From Elstera litoralis (GTDB lineage Bacteria > Pseudomonadota > Alphaproteobacteria > Elsterales > Elsteraceae), in the NCBI RefSeq assembly GCF_000963705.1, contig NZ_LAJY01000139.1:1-10412 (forward strand): DNA of 10,412 nucleotides, read 5' to 3'. Below are positions 1 to 7,462 of the stretch, one piece after another. How positions within the stretch are numbered: position 1 is the stretch's first letter; the number at the start of each line of letters is the position of its first letter. A program made the translations under genes and the position numbers. The notes beneath the pieces are model-generated. The model was not told the origin of the DNA and ran no database searches. It worked only from the letters and a program-made list of their open reading frames with translations.

Positions 1-1366
1 CGGTTGCGAAGACGCGGATGTCACGTTCGAGGAGATTGTTGTCGATGGGCATTCTGCCGTCTTCTGTATAGCGCGTCAGGTATTCCCACTGGTTCAGGGT
101 ATAGGATACGGCATCGCCGATCTTGCTGTCGGGCAGGACCTTCGGCCTGATATCCTCGAGCCATGCTTTGAAAGCGTTCAGGATGGGCACGCTATGTTTC
201 TGGCGGAGACGGCGGGTGCAATCGGCGCGTGTTTCGCCCTTGTCCGGTTTTTCGCTCCGCGCCAGGCCTTCAATCCGGTAGAGCTGCTCGAAGACCTTTA
301 GCGCCTGCTCCGGCGGGCCGCCGCCTTTCTTTCTGGTCTTCAGCGCCTCGACGAAGCGACGCCTGGAATGGGCCAAGCATCCAACGTGGGTGGCCCCCGT
401 CAGCGTGCGCCAGGCGGAATAGCCGTCACTCATCAGGATACCGCGATAATCGCCCAGGAAGGTCTGCGGATAAATCTGGCCACGGCCGGGCTGATAGTCG
501 AGCAGCACGATCGGCTCAGGACTGTCCTCTCCATTCCGATAGGCCCACATAAAGGATGGGCTGGTAGCCTCCCTATCCTTTTCCTTCAGGACCTGGACCG
601 TGGTCTCGTCGCCATGGATGAGCGGCTGCGCTCTGAGCCGCAACTTCAGGGCTTCATAGAGGCGGCAAAGATGCCTCTCGCTCGATCCGATCACCCAATG
701 GCCCAGAGTTCCGCGACTGACGGGAACGCCCGCGCGCTCGAAGGCCTGGGCTAGGCGGTAGAGCGGCGTGCCATCGACGTATTTGTGAACGAGCGCAAAG
801 GCCAGCGTCGAAGCCGTGGCGATGCTGCCCGGTAAAGGCTGCGCGGGCATCGGCGCCATGACAATAGGCGTCTCGATCCCGGTGCGGTCGCACGTCCGGC
901 AGGCATATTTGAACCGCACATTCTGCAGGACTTTTGCCTTCACCTCGATATGGAGTTGCTCGGTTACGGCCTCGCCCAGGCGATGCATTGGATGGCGGCA
1001 GCAGGGACAGGATTTTTGATCATCGGGAAGGTCGTATTCGACGCGCTCGCGCGGTAGGTGTTCCGGCAGGGGCTTGCGGCCACGCTTCTTTCCCTCCGGT
1101 TTCTCAACCCTCGCAAAGCCGGTGTCCGGCAGGTCGACGGCATCATCCTCTTCGCCGCCGGAGGTATCGTCACCGGCAGCCTGTTCGGCTTCATTGAAGA
1201 GGCGATCACTGTGCTTTTCGCTTTTCGGCGCAAAACGATGGAGCCGCGCTAGCGCCAGGTCTTCCTCCAGCTGGGCGACGCGCGCTGTGAGGTGACGGTT
1301 TTCCGCCTGGAGCGCGGCAATACGCGCCAGTAACGCTGCAACATCAGGTTCGCCGGATCTGATCAT
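1..1366 (-). CDS. tnpC: IS66 family transposase TnpC (C-terminus cut by window edge)
   Basis: This is the DDE transposase that cuts and joins the IS ends. Translation from ATG at 1366-1364 stays open for 455 codons to the window edge. In order it shows a leucine-rich coiled coil at about residues 10-42 (LZ_Tnp_IS66 type), an acidic linker, a basic KKRGRKPLP stretch, a zinc ribbon with C120, C122/C123, C156 and C159, and the catalytic core. The DDE triad is visible: D253 in HGDETT, D314 in LMSDGYSAW and E447 in PIDNNLLERDIR. Family members are roughly 510-550 residues, so about 60-90 residues are missing to the left. It starts 53 bp after the tnpB stop, in the same transcription unit. I chose this ATG because the coiled coil begins just after it and the upstream in-frame codons do not look like protein of this family. 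Confidence 0.93.
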   Translation of the reverse strand, partial: MIRSGEPDVAALLARIAALQAENRHLTARVAQLEEDLALARLHRFAPKSEKHSDRLFNEAEQAAGDDTSGGEEDDAVDLPDTGFARVEKPEGKKRGRKPLPEHLPRERVEYDLPDDQKSCPCCRHPMHRLGEAVTEQLHIEVKAKVLQNVRFKYACRTCDRTGIETPIVMAPMPAQPLPGSIATASTLAFALVHKYVDGTPLYRLAQAFERAGVPVSRGTLGHWVIGSSERHLCRLYEALKLRLRAQPLIHGDETTVQVLKEKDREATSPSFMWAYRNGEDSPEPIVLLDYQPGRGQIYPQTFLGDYRGILMSDGYSAWRTLTGATHVGCLAHSRRRFVEALKTRKKGGGPPEQALKVFEQLYRIEGLARSEKPDKGETRADCTRRLRQKHSVPILNAFKAWLEDIRPKVLPDSKIGDAVSYTLNQWEYLTRYTEDGRMPIDNNLLERDIRVFAT

Positions 1367-1419
1367 CAGAGTCTTGAATCGAAAGCATGCCGCTGCGTCA
1401 ACGGCTTTTCTCGCCCCTC

Positions 1420-2217
1420 TTAGCCTGCAACCTGATAGTGCCGCACCGGATGGCGCACCATCGCGTCGATATCGATGCCGTCGAGAACCCAATGGAGCTC
1501 TTCGCACGAAAGCGTAACCACCGCCGTCTCCCGGCGCGGCCATCGGAACTTGTCCTCCGTCAGCCGCTTCAGAACCAACACGAAGCCGGATCGGTCGAAG
1601 AACAACAGCTTCATACGGTCGCGGCGGCGATTGCAAAAGGCAAAGACCGCAGGCGCAAACGGATCAAGCGCCATCTCCTCCTGCACCAGAACCGCAAGGC
1701 TGTTGATACCGGCGCGGAAGTCGATCGGCTCGCGGTGCAGATAGACGGTCAGGTCAGCGTTCAGTCTGAACATGCCCCAGGCTCCGATGATCGCCGTCAA
1801 CGCCTCCACATCACCGCATTCCAGCGAAAGCGTCACGCCGTTCGGCAGGCACGCGCTCACCTTGGCCGAAAGGGGCAGCGACTTCGACTGCCGCGCTTCC
1901 CCGCGCAGGGCAGGCCCCTCTACCAAATGACTGGCAGCGCTGACTTGAACCGGAATGAACGCCGACCGCGCAGGGGCCCGCAGAGTACCGGCTTCCTTGG
2001 CCGTCTTTATCCACTTCCGAAGAAGGTTGGCATTGACCCCATGCTCAAGCGCAAGGCGCGATACCGACACGCCCGCCTCCAGGCAGGCGGCAACGAGACG
2101 CTCTTTCGACGCCGCATCGTACCGACGGCGGCCATTGCTAAAAATCCGCCTAACCAGCAGTTTCCGTTCATCGTCCTCAATCACCTGGTGTCCACCTCCG
2201 TTAAGTGGACACTTCAT
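1420..2217 (-). CDS. IS66 accessory proteins TnpA and TnpB in one continuous frame
   Basis: The 265-residue frame contains two IS66 accessory proteins. Residues 1-148 are TnpA: a helix-turn-helix of the transposase Orf1 type at about residues 27-75 (YDAASKERLVAACLEAGVS, then LALEHGVNANLLRKWIK), probably binding the IS ends, and a less conserved tail. Residues 149-265 are TnpB, starting MFRLNADLTVYLHREPIDFR and continuing through FCNRRRDRMKLLFFDRSGF to HPVRHYQVAG. In IS66 elements these are normally separate, slightly overlapping genes; here no stop separates them. In the next frame, the bases at the junction reach a TGA a few codons after the TnpB ATG, so a one-base change in tnpA could have fused them, or tnpA may naturally read through. 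The TnpB ATG (1773-1771) keeps its own GGAG, so separate TnpB could still be made. TnpB is essential for transposition in studied IS66 elements; its exact biochemistry is unclear. Confidence 0.88.
   Translation of the reverse strand: MKCPLNGGGHQVIEDDERKLLVRRIFSNGRRRYDAASKERLVAACLEAGVSVSRLALEHGVNANLLRKWIKTAKEAGTLRAPARSAFIPVQVSAASHLVEGPALRGEARQSKSLPLSAKVSACLPNGVTLSLECGDVEALTAIIGAWGMFRLNADLTVYLHREPIDFRAGINSLAVLVQEEMALDPFAPAVFAFCNRRRDRMKLLFFDRSGFVLVLKRLTEDKFRWPRRETAVVTLSCEELHWVLDGIDIDAMVRHPVRHYQVAG
1782..1785 (-). promoter_or_regulatory. Internal ribosome binding site for tnpB inside the tnpA-tnpB frame
   Basis: On the minus strand a GGAG lies eight bases before the ATG at 1773-1771, where the TnpB-like sequence begins. 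Its retention suggests that TnpB (117 residues) can be translated on its own even though the upstream frame runs into it. This is inferred from spacing and sequence only. Confidence 0.5.
2188..2212. repeat. 8-bp inverted repeat over the first codons of tnpA
   Basis: GTGTCCAC (2188-2195) and GTGGACAC (2205-2212) are perfect reverse complements separated by 9 bp. The pair starts three bases after the tnpA ATG (2217-2215) in the direction of transcription, so the mRNA could fold into a hairpin just downstream of the start codon. It could reduce tnpA translation, serve as a binding site for a transposition protein, or be coincidental coding sequence. Confidence 0.5.
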
Positions 2218-2244
2218 GCCAAAAGACGATCAATTCAAAAAGGT

Positions 2245-2264
2245 GCTGAGAAATTCGCGCTTAC
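2245..2264 (-). repeat. Terminal inverted repeat end of the IS66 element
   Basis: Read on the minus strand from 2264, the sequence begins GTAAGCGCGAATTTCTCAGC. The GTAAGCG start is the usual outer end of IS66-family elements, and the position just upstream of tnpA is correct for it. The partner repeat lies outside the window, so the inner limit of the repeat is a guess. Confidence 0.72.
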
Positions 2265-2282
2265 TTCATTTGGTTTTTATGT

Positions 2283-2311
2283 CATGAAATAGTTAATATT
2301 TCTATTTCATG
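2283..2311. repeat. Perfect 10-bp inverted repeat between the IS end and putR
   Basis: CATGAAATAG (2283-2292) and CTATTTCATG (2302-2311) are exact reverse complements around a 9-bp AT-rich loop. It lies 23 bp beyond the 3' end of the minus-strand putR-like gene and 18 bp outside the IS end. It could act as the terminator of putR, but the stem has only four G/C pairs and no uninterrupted T-run follows on the putR strand, so a protein-binding site or decayed element is also possible. Confidence 0.55.
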
Positions 2312-2334
2312 TCTTTGGTTGTGACTTTTCTCTC

Positions 2335-2790
2335 TTAAACTCCGAACCCAACCTGGGCTTTCACTTCTTCCATGACCGCATAGGTATGGGTTTCTCGCAC
2401 CGACGGCAGGCTGACGAGCGCATCGCCCAGGAAGCGCCGATACTCGGCCATGTCCTTCACGCGGGCTTTCAGCAGATAATCAAACCCGCCTGCGACCATA
2501 TGGCACTCCAGCACTTCCGGCATCAGGCGCACGGCGGCGGCGAAATTGCTGAAGGCGTCTTGGGTGGTGCGGTCGAGCAGGACTTGCACGAAGACCAGCA
2601 GGCCCCGGTCGAATTTCTCGGGATCGAGCAGGGCGGCGAACCCGCGAATATAGCCGTCGCGGCGCAGGCGCTTCACGCGGTCGAAGCAGGCGGCGGGGGA
2701 GAGGTTGATGACGCGCGCCAATTCGGCATTGGACAGCCGGCCATCCTGCTGCAACGCCCGGCAGATTTTAAGATCGAGATCATCCAGCAT
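2335..2790 (-). CDS. putR: Lrp/AsnC family transcriptional regulator, probable PutR
   Basis: The 151-residue protein has the normal length and layout of the Lrp/AsnC family. An N-terminal winged helix-turn-helix spans residues 4-55 (LDLKICRALQQDGRLSNAEL, then LSPAACFDRVKRLRRDGYI), followed by the ligand-binding RAM domain at about 65-140, with the conserved VAGGFDYLLKARV at 99-111 and VRETHTYAVMEEVK near the end. It is transcribed divergently from putA across 181 bp. In Agrobacterium and Rhodobacter this arrangement encodes PutR, an Lrp-like activator that switches on putA in response to proline, so the same role is inferred here from family and position. Two inverted repeats in the shared intergenic region are candidate binding sites. 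Translation starts at ATG 2790-2788 with only a weak purine-rich site upstream. The family is certain; the name putR rests on context. Confidence 0.9.
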   Translation of the reverse strand: MLDDLDLKICRALQQDGRLSNAELARVINLSPAACFDRVKRLRRDGYIRGFAALLDPEKFDRGLLVFVQVLLDRTTQDAFSNFAAAVRLMPEVLECHMVAGGFDYLLKARVKDMAEYRRFLGDALVSLPSVRETHTYAVMEEVKAQVGFGV

Positions 2791-2811
2791 TGAGGTTTCC
2801 GCTTATCAGCC

Positions 2812-2824
2812 CGATGAATCATCG
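2812..2824. promoter_or_regulatory. Candidate PutR operator near the putR start
   Basis: CGATGAATCATCG is a perfect palindrome with 6-bp arms around one central base. It lies 21 bp upstream of the putR start codon, just downstream of an AT-rich stretch (2825-2842) that holds a TATAAA on the putR strand. Position suggests autoregulation by the Lrp-type protein; no consensus can be verified from a single site. Confidence 0.4.
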
Positions 2825-2895
2825 TTTTTTATATTTATAAACCAGAGAAACGTCGGAAACTAGGCCATAATTCCGGACAGAACTGCCAAGAAAAC

Positions 2896-2917
2896 TATGA
2901 TATTCCGAATAATCATA
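2896..2917. promoter_or_regulatory. Candidate PutR operator / promoter element of putA
   Basis: TATGAT (2896-2901) and ATCATA (2912-2917) form an inverted repeat with a 10-bp spacer, 54 bp before the chosen putA ATG. Lrp-type proteins bind palindromes with AT-rich centres. The left arm TATGAT also resembles a -10 hexamer and has no good -35 in front, which would fit an activator-dependent promoter. The ATGAT/ATCAT core also occurs in the palindrome near putR. The assignment is inference. Confidence 0.42.
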
Positions 2918-3550
2918 TGAACCCTCATGGGCGGTGCCGATTCTGGCCCGGCCCCAGCTTCGGAGCCCCGCATGTATCCTTCTGCGTCCGCCCTGCCGCC
3001 CGCCGTTCAAAGCCTGCGCACCGCCATCGCGCCCTTTTACCGCGCCGATGAGGCGACGGTGATCGCCGAGCGCACCGAACAGGCCAAGCTCGATCCCATC
3101 CTGTCGGAACGGGTGCGGACGCGGGCGACCCAGCTCATCGCGGGCATGCGCTTGAAGATGGAAAACGGCGGGCGGATCGAGCAGTTCTTGCAGGAATATC
3201 AGCTTTCCACCCGCGAGGGCGTGACGCTGATGTGTCTCGCCGAAGCGCTGCTGCGCATTCCCGATACCGAAACGGCGGACGCCTTGATCCGCGACAAGCT
3301 GGGCGGTGCCGATTGGGAAGCCCATCTGGGGAAATCCGATTCGGTTCTGGTGAATGCCTCCACCTGGGCGCTGATGCTGACGGGCCGGGTGGTCAATCTC
3401 GATAAGCCGGTCGTTCAGAAAAGTGGGCTGGTGTCGGACCTGCTGGGCAAGCTGGTGGCGCGGTCGGGCGAGCCAGTCATCCGCGCCGCCATTCGCACGG
3501 CGATGAAGATTCTCGGCAAGCAGTTCGTCATGGGCCGCACGATCGATGAA

Positions 3551-3555
3551 GCTTG
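3551..3555 (+). other. Frameshift 1 in putA (apparent loss of one T)
   Basis: Upstream the protein reads ...MGRTIDEA, and downstream family-like sequence resumes one frame over as LDRAVPAEKEGYRHSYDMLG. The joint GAAGCTTGGAC becomes GAA GCT TTG GAC if one T is restored to the TT at 3553-3554. As given, the first frame continues with basic nonsense and stops at 3709. Confidence 0.88.
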
Positions 3556-5976
3556 GACCGCGCGGTTCCGGCGGAGAAGGAAGGCTACCGCCATTCCTAC
3601 GATATGCTCGGCGAATCGGCCCGCACGCGCGCCGATGCGGAGCGCTATTTTAAGGCTTATGACAGCGCCATTCGCTCCATCGGCACAGCGGTGGCGGGGC
3701 GGCCGATGATCGACGCGCCGAATATCTCCGTAAAACTCTCGGCCCTGCACCCGCGCTACGAGGTGGCCCAGGCCAATCAGGTGATGCGCGATCTGGTTCC
3801 GGCGCTGCTGACGCTCTGCCAGACGGCGAAGGAAGTCGGCATCGGTCTGATGGTCGATGCGGAAGAATCCGAACGGCTGGAAATCTCGCTGGATATCCTC
3901 ACGGAAATCTCCGGTCATCCGAGCCTGAAAGGCTGGAACGGCTTGGGCCTTGCCGTGCAGGCCTATCAGAAGCGCGCGCTGCCCGCGCTTCAGTTCCTCG
4001 ACGCGATGGCGGCGACCCACGGGCGCAAGCTGCTGGTGCGGTTGGTAAAGGGGGCCTATTGGGATAGCGAAGTCAAACGCGCCCAGGAACGCGGCCTGCC
4101 GGGCTATGCCGTCTTTACCCGCAAAGCCGGGACCGATGTCAGCTATATCGCCTGCGCCAAGTTTATGTTGGACTCGAAGAATTTCTACCCGGCCTTTGCC
4201 ACCCATAACGCCATGACGCTGGCCGCCATTCTGGAGCTTGCGGGCAACCGGACCGATTTCGAGTTCCAGCGCCTGCACGGTATGGGCGAGGCGCTGTATC
4301 AGGGCGTCGTCGGCCCCAAGGCGCTGAACCGGCCCTGCCGCGTGTATGCGCCGGTCGGCAGCCACGAAGATTTGCTGGCCTATCTGGTGCGGCGCTTGCT
4401 GGAAAACGGTGCCAATACTTCCTTCGTCAATCAGGTCGCCAAGGCGGGTGCGCCGATTGAAAGCCTCACGCAAGATCCGGTGGCCTATATGAGCGCGCTG
4501 TCTGAAAAAGCCCATCCGCGCATTCCGCTGCCCGCCAACCTCTATGGGCCGGAGCGTTTGAACTCCAACGGTATCGACCTGTCCGACCCGCTGCAAACCG
4601 ACCCGCTGATGGATGATCTGGCGCGGGAATGGCAGAAGGCGACCTTCGCGCGGCCGCTCGTTGGCGGTAATGATGTTACGGGGAAAGAAGTCCAGGTTCT
4701 CGATCCTGCCGATCACAACCGCTCGCCCGGCGCGGTGGTGGAAGCAACGCCGCAGGACGCGCGGGAAGCGATCACTCTGGCGCTCGCCGCTCAGCATGAT
4801 TGGTCGAACCTTGGGGCGGAAGCGCGGGCCGCGTGCCTGCTGAAAGCGGCGGACGCGATGGAAAGCCAGCGCACCCGCCTGCTGGCCCTGCTCATCCGCG
4901 AAGCCGGGAAGACCCTGCCGGACGCGATTGCCGAAGTGCGCGAAGCGATCGACTTCTGCCGCTATTATGCGCTGCTGGCCCGGCGCGAGTTTCTGCCGGA
5001 ACCCTTGCCTGGCCCCACGGGGGAAATCAATCAACTGAGCTTGCACGGGCGCGGCGTGTTCGTTTGCATTAGCCCGTGGAATTTCCCGCTGGCGATTTTC
5101 ATGGGCCAAGTCGCCGCCGCCCTGGTGGCCGGGAACAGCGTCATCGCCAAACCCGCGCCGCAAACGCCGCTGATTGCCTATGAGGCGGTCAAGCTGCTGC
5201 ACGCGGCGGGGGTTCCGGGCGATGTGCTGCATCTGCTCCCCGGCGGCCCCGCCGTCGGGGAGGCGCTCGTCACCGATCCGCGCATCGGCGGCGTCGCCTT
5301 CACCGGCTCGACCGATACCGCCCGGCGCATCAACCGCCATCTGGCGGCCAAGGACGCCGCGATTGTGCCGCTGATCGCCGAAACCGGCGGGCAGAACGCG
5401 CTGATCGCCGATAGCTCCAGCCTGCCGGAACAGGTAGTGCAGGACGTCATCATCTCGGCGTTCCAGTCGGCGGGGCAGCGCTGCTCGGCGTGCCGCATTC
5501 TCTTCGTGCAGTCGGACGTGGCCGATAAGGTGCTGAAGATGTTGGCGGGGGCGGCCTCCGATCTCATTCTGGGCGACCCCGGCAAGCTGGTGACGGATAT
5601 CGGCCCGGTCATTGATGGCGCGGCGCGCGACCGGCTGAAGGCCCATAGCCAACTTATCGGCCAGATCGGCACGCGTCATTTCCAGGCGGACCTCGGCAAC
5701 GGCACGGAAAACGGCACCTTCTACCCGCCGGAAATCGTTGAAATCGACGGGTTGGGGCGTCTCGACCGCGAAGTTTTCGGCCCGATCCTGCACGTGATCC
5801 GCTGGGATGCGAGCAATCTCGATAAGGTGGTCGATGCGATCAACGAGACCGGCTATGGGCTAACCCTCGGCATTCATTCGCGCATCGATGAAACCGTGCA
5901 GCGCGTCATCTCCCGCGCCCGCGTGGGCAATATCTATGTCAACCGCTCGATGATCGGCGCGGTCGTCGGCGTCCAG

Positions 5977-5981
5977 CCTTC
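5977..5981 (+). other. Frameshift 2 in putA (apparent loss of one T)
   Basis: The aldehyde dehydrogenase sequence ends GVVGVQP in one frame and resumes as FGGEGLSGTGPKAGGPRY in the next. The joint CAGCCTTCGGG becomes CAG CCT TTC GGG, the family-standard QPFGG, if one T is restored to the TT at 5979-5980. As given, the frame ends at 6036, 27 codons short of the true end at 6119. Confidence 0.92.
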
Positions 5982-6121
5982 GGGGGCGAGGGGCTGTCGG
6001 GCACCGGGCCAAAAGCCGGTGGGCCGCGCTACCTGACGCGCTTTGCCGCCGAGCGGACGGTTTCGATTGATACCACCTCGGCGGGCGGCAACGCCTCGCT
6101 GATGTCGATGGAGGAATAGCG

Positions 6122-7462
6122 CTACGCATGCTTGCCTTTGCGCCCGAAGGTGCGGGCGCTGAGGCGGGCGCGGTAGACGAACCATTTGAGGCGCGTGATC
6201 CAGGGCATTTTCGTCGGCTGGAGAACACGGCCCAAGGCGCGCGCATAATCATGGAACAGGCCGGGCGTCCAGGTCATCGCGGTGGCGCGATTGCGCGCCA
6301 GCACCGCGCCCCACAGGTCAGGATCGAGCAGCAGGCTGAGCAGCCGGAGCCAGGGGCGTTTTCCGGCGAGAACGCCTTCCAGTGCCGCATCCAACCCGGC
6401 GGCGGCGACCACCGAACAATTGCGGTTGGTCAGATGGTAGGTCGAATCCTGGCTATATCCCAGCCAAAAGGCCAGCAGGCGGCGATAGCTGTAGCGCGGG
6501 AACTCTAACCTCACGTCCGCTGCGCACCACCAGTCCACGTCGCCCTCATAACTGTCGTGGAACTCGCCCTTCTGGGTCGTGTCGGCCAAGCTTTGCAGCG
6601 AGCTGAGCTTGTTCATATTCTCGGGAATCGCCAGTTCTTCGCTGGGGTAATGGCTGATGTAGAGATCGGGCTTTACCTCAAGCGCCGAATGGCCGGTGGA
6701 ATAGCTGCCGTCTTTATCGACGGCGGCAAGGTAGCGGTCCATCAGGAGGGTCCGTTCCGGGTCGGTGGCGACCCCGGCGGGCGTCCAGACGTAGACCGTT
6801 AGCGGCGGGCGGTTTTGATCCTCGGGATCGTCGTCGCCCACCAAAATCGGCGCGTGGGCGTACCAACCGCGCCCGGCGAAATAGGGCAGGTTGAGAATGG
6901 AGAATTCCGGCGGCAGGGTGCGGAACGACAGGCCGAATTCCAGCAGAAACCGCCCGAACAGCGCCAGCATCAGCCCGGTCGCCAGCAGAATGGCGGTTTC
7001 ATAGGAGAGCGGCCAGCCCAGCGCGACCATCGGCGCGGCCAGAATTTCGATCCCGCCAATCAGCATCACGACGCGCCAGCCGGGAAACAGAATGACGAGG
7101 GTGGAGGTAATGCGAAACGCCCCATCGACGGCAAGGGCAAGGCCGAGCGCCACCGCCAGCGCCACCGGGGTCCAGAAAGCGGCAATCAGCACCAAGCCCC
7201 CCATCAGCACGAGGCCGCCGGACTTGAGGAAAGCCCGCAAGGGGCTGCGGTCCTGCGCCGTCGCGCCGCCCAGGGCAACGAGGATGCCATTGCTGAGGAA
7301 AAGGGTTCCGAGCAGGGCATGGGCGATCAGCAGGGCGTGACTGGGCGGGCCGAACGCAACGAAAAGCCCCAGGAGAATAAGCGCAACGCCGAGCCCGGCA
7401 ACGATATACCATTTCCCGCGAAAGGCCTTGGCGCCAATCAGGATGAACGCAAGCTGAAACAT
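6122..7462 (-). CDS. HdeD/DUF308-like membrane protein fused to a His/Cys papain-like domain
   Basis: The 446-residue protein has two parts. Residues 1-180 are very hydrophobic with about six membrane segments (near 18-37, 43-65, 82-97, 99-115, 130-149 and 155-176) and short loops; the repeated hairpin pattern and glycine-rich helices resemble HdeD/DUF308 proteins, a family named for acid resistance. Residues 195-446 are soluble-looking and contain YSTGHSALEV with H258, a tryptophan-rich WWCAADVRLEFPRYSYRRLL, and YHLTNRNCSVVAAAGLD with C349. A GH-small-A-L motif followed about 90 residues later by NC is the order seen in circularly permuted papain-fold families such as DUF4105-like, YiiX-like and LRAT-like proteins, acting as peptidases, amidases or acyltransferases. 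Catalysis is therefore possible but not shown; the substrate is unknown. The gene runs convergently with putA (2 bp between stops) and divergently from the response regulator. The start at 7462-7460 precedes the first membrane segment; its ribosome site is weak. Confidence 0.8.
   Translation of the reverse strand: MFQLAFILIGAKAFRGKWYIVAGLGVALILLGLFVAFGPPSHALLIAHALLGTLFLSNGILVALGGATAQDRSPLRAFLKSGGLVLMGGLVLIAAFWTPVALAVALGLALAVDGAFRITSTLVILFPGWRVVMLIGGIEILAAPMVALGWPLSYETAILLATGLMLALFGRFLLEFGLSFRTLPPEFSILNLPYFAGRGWYAHAPILVGDDDPEDQNRPPLTVYVWTPAGVATDPERTLLMDRYLAAVDKDGSYSTGHSALEVKPDLYISHYPSEELAIPENMNKLSSLQSLADTTQKGEFHDSYEGDVDWWCAADVRLEFPRYSYRRLLAFWLGYSQDSTYHLTNRNCSVVAAAGLDAALEGVLAGKRPWLRLLSLLLDPDLWGAVLARNRATAMTWTPGLFHDYARALGRVLQPTKMPWITRLKWFVYRARLSARTFGRKGKHA

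Larger units (their letters stand above)
1..2264 (-). mobile_element. IS66-family insertion sequence, left part beyond the window
   Basis: The element carries the IS66 gene set on the minus strand: tnpA and tnpB (joined here) followed by tnpC. Its tnpA-proximal end can be placed at 2264, because the minus strand reads GTAAGCGC inward from there, and IS66 elements characteristically begin with GTAA. The first tnpA codon lies 47 bp inside this end, as expected. The other end, with the last part of tnpC, lies left of position 1, so neither the total length nor the 8-bp target duplication typical of the family can be verified; the flanking bases to compare are 2265-2272 (TTCATTTG). No stop codon interrupts tnpC in the visible part, so the copy may still be mobile. 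The family is certain; the exact boundary is inferred from the terminal motif. Confidence 0.9.
2972..6119 (+). pseudogene. putA: Bifunctional proline dehydrogenase / P5C dehydrogenase PutA, two frameshifts as given
   Basis: PutA oxidises proline to P5C with FAD, passing electrons to the membrane quinone pool, then oxidises glutamate semialdehyde to glutamate with NAD+. Adding one base at each of two frameshifts (about 3553 and 5979) gives a 1049-residue protein, normal for short alphaproteobacterial PutA without the ribbon-helix-helix repressor domain of E. coli PutA. The order is a helical arm (about 1-190), the PRODH barrel with RLVKGAYWDSE, FATHNAMT and EFQRLHGMGEALY (431-443), then the aldehyde dehydrogenase with SPWNFPLAIFMGQ, FTGSTDTARR, catalytic E804 (AETGGQNAL) and nucleophile C838 (SAGQRCSA), EVFGP, and FGGEGLSGTG after the second break. 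ATG 2972 has CGGAG six bases upstream; ATG 2927 is an in-frame alternative without one. Unconditional stops follow each break (fragments end at 3709 and 6036). The full conservation elsewhere argues for sequencing error or a very young lesion rather than long decay. Regulation is probably by divergent PutR. Confidence 0.93.

Noticed and set aside
1387..2292. A 301-codon plus-strand frame over the tnpA-tnpB region
   Set aside because: It is antisense to clear IS66 TnpA and TnpB sequence and has no recognisable motif; its composition is that of a shadow frame.
3415..5793. A 792-codon open frame on the minus strand, antisense to putA
   Set aside because: It lies opposite well-conserved PutA catalytic sequence and reads as Arg/Gln/Gly/His-rich low-information protein without any domain, the usual mirror of a GC-rich gene with strong third-position bias.
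3553..6036. A separate gene starting at TTG 3553
   Set aside because: It begins in the middle of the PutA proline dehydrogenase domain and is explained by a one-base frameshift, not by a real start.
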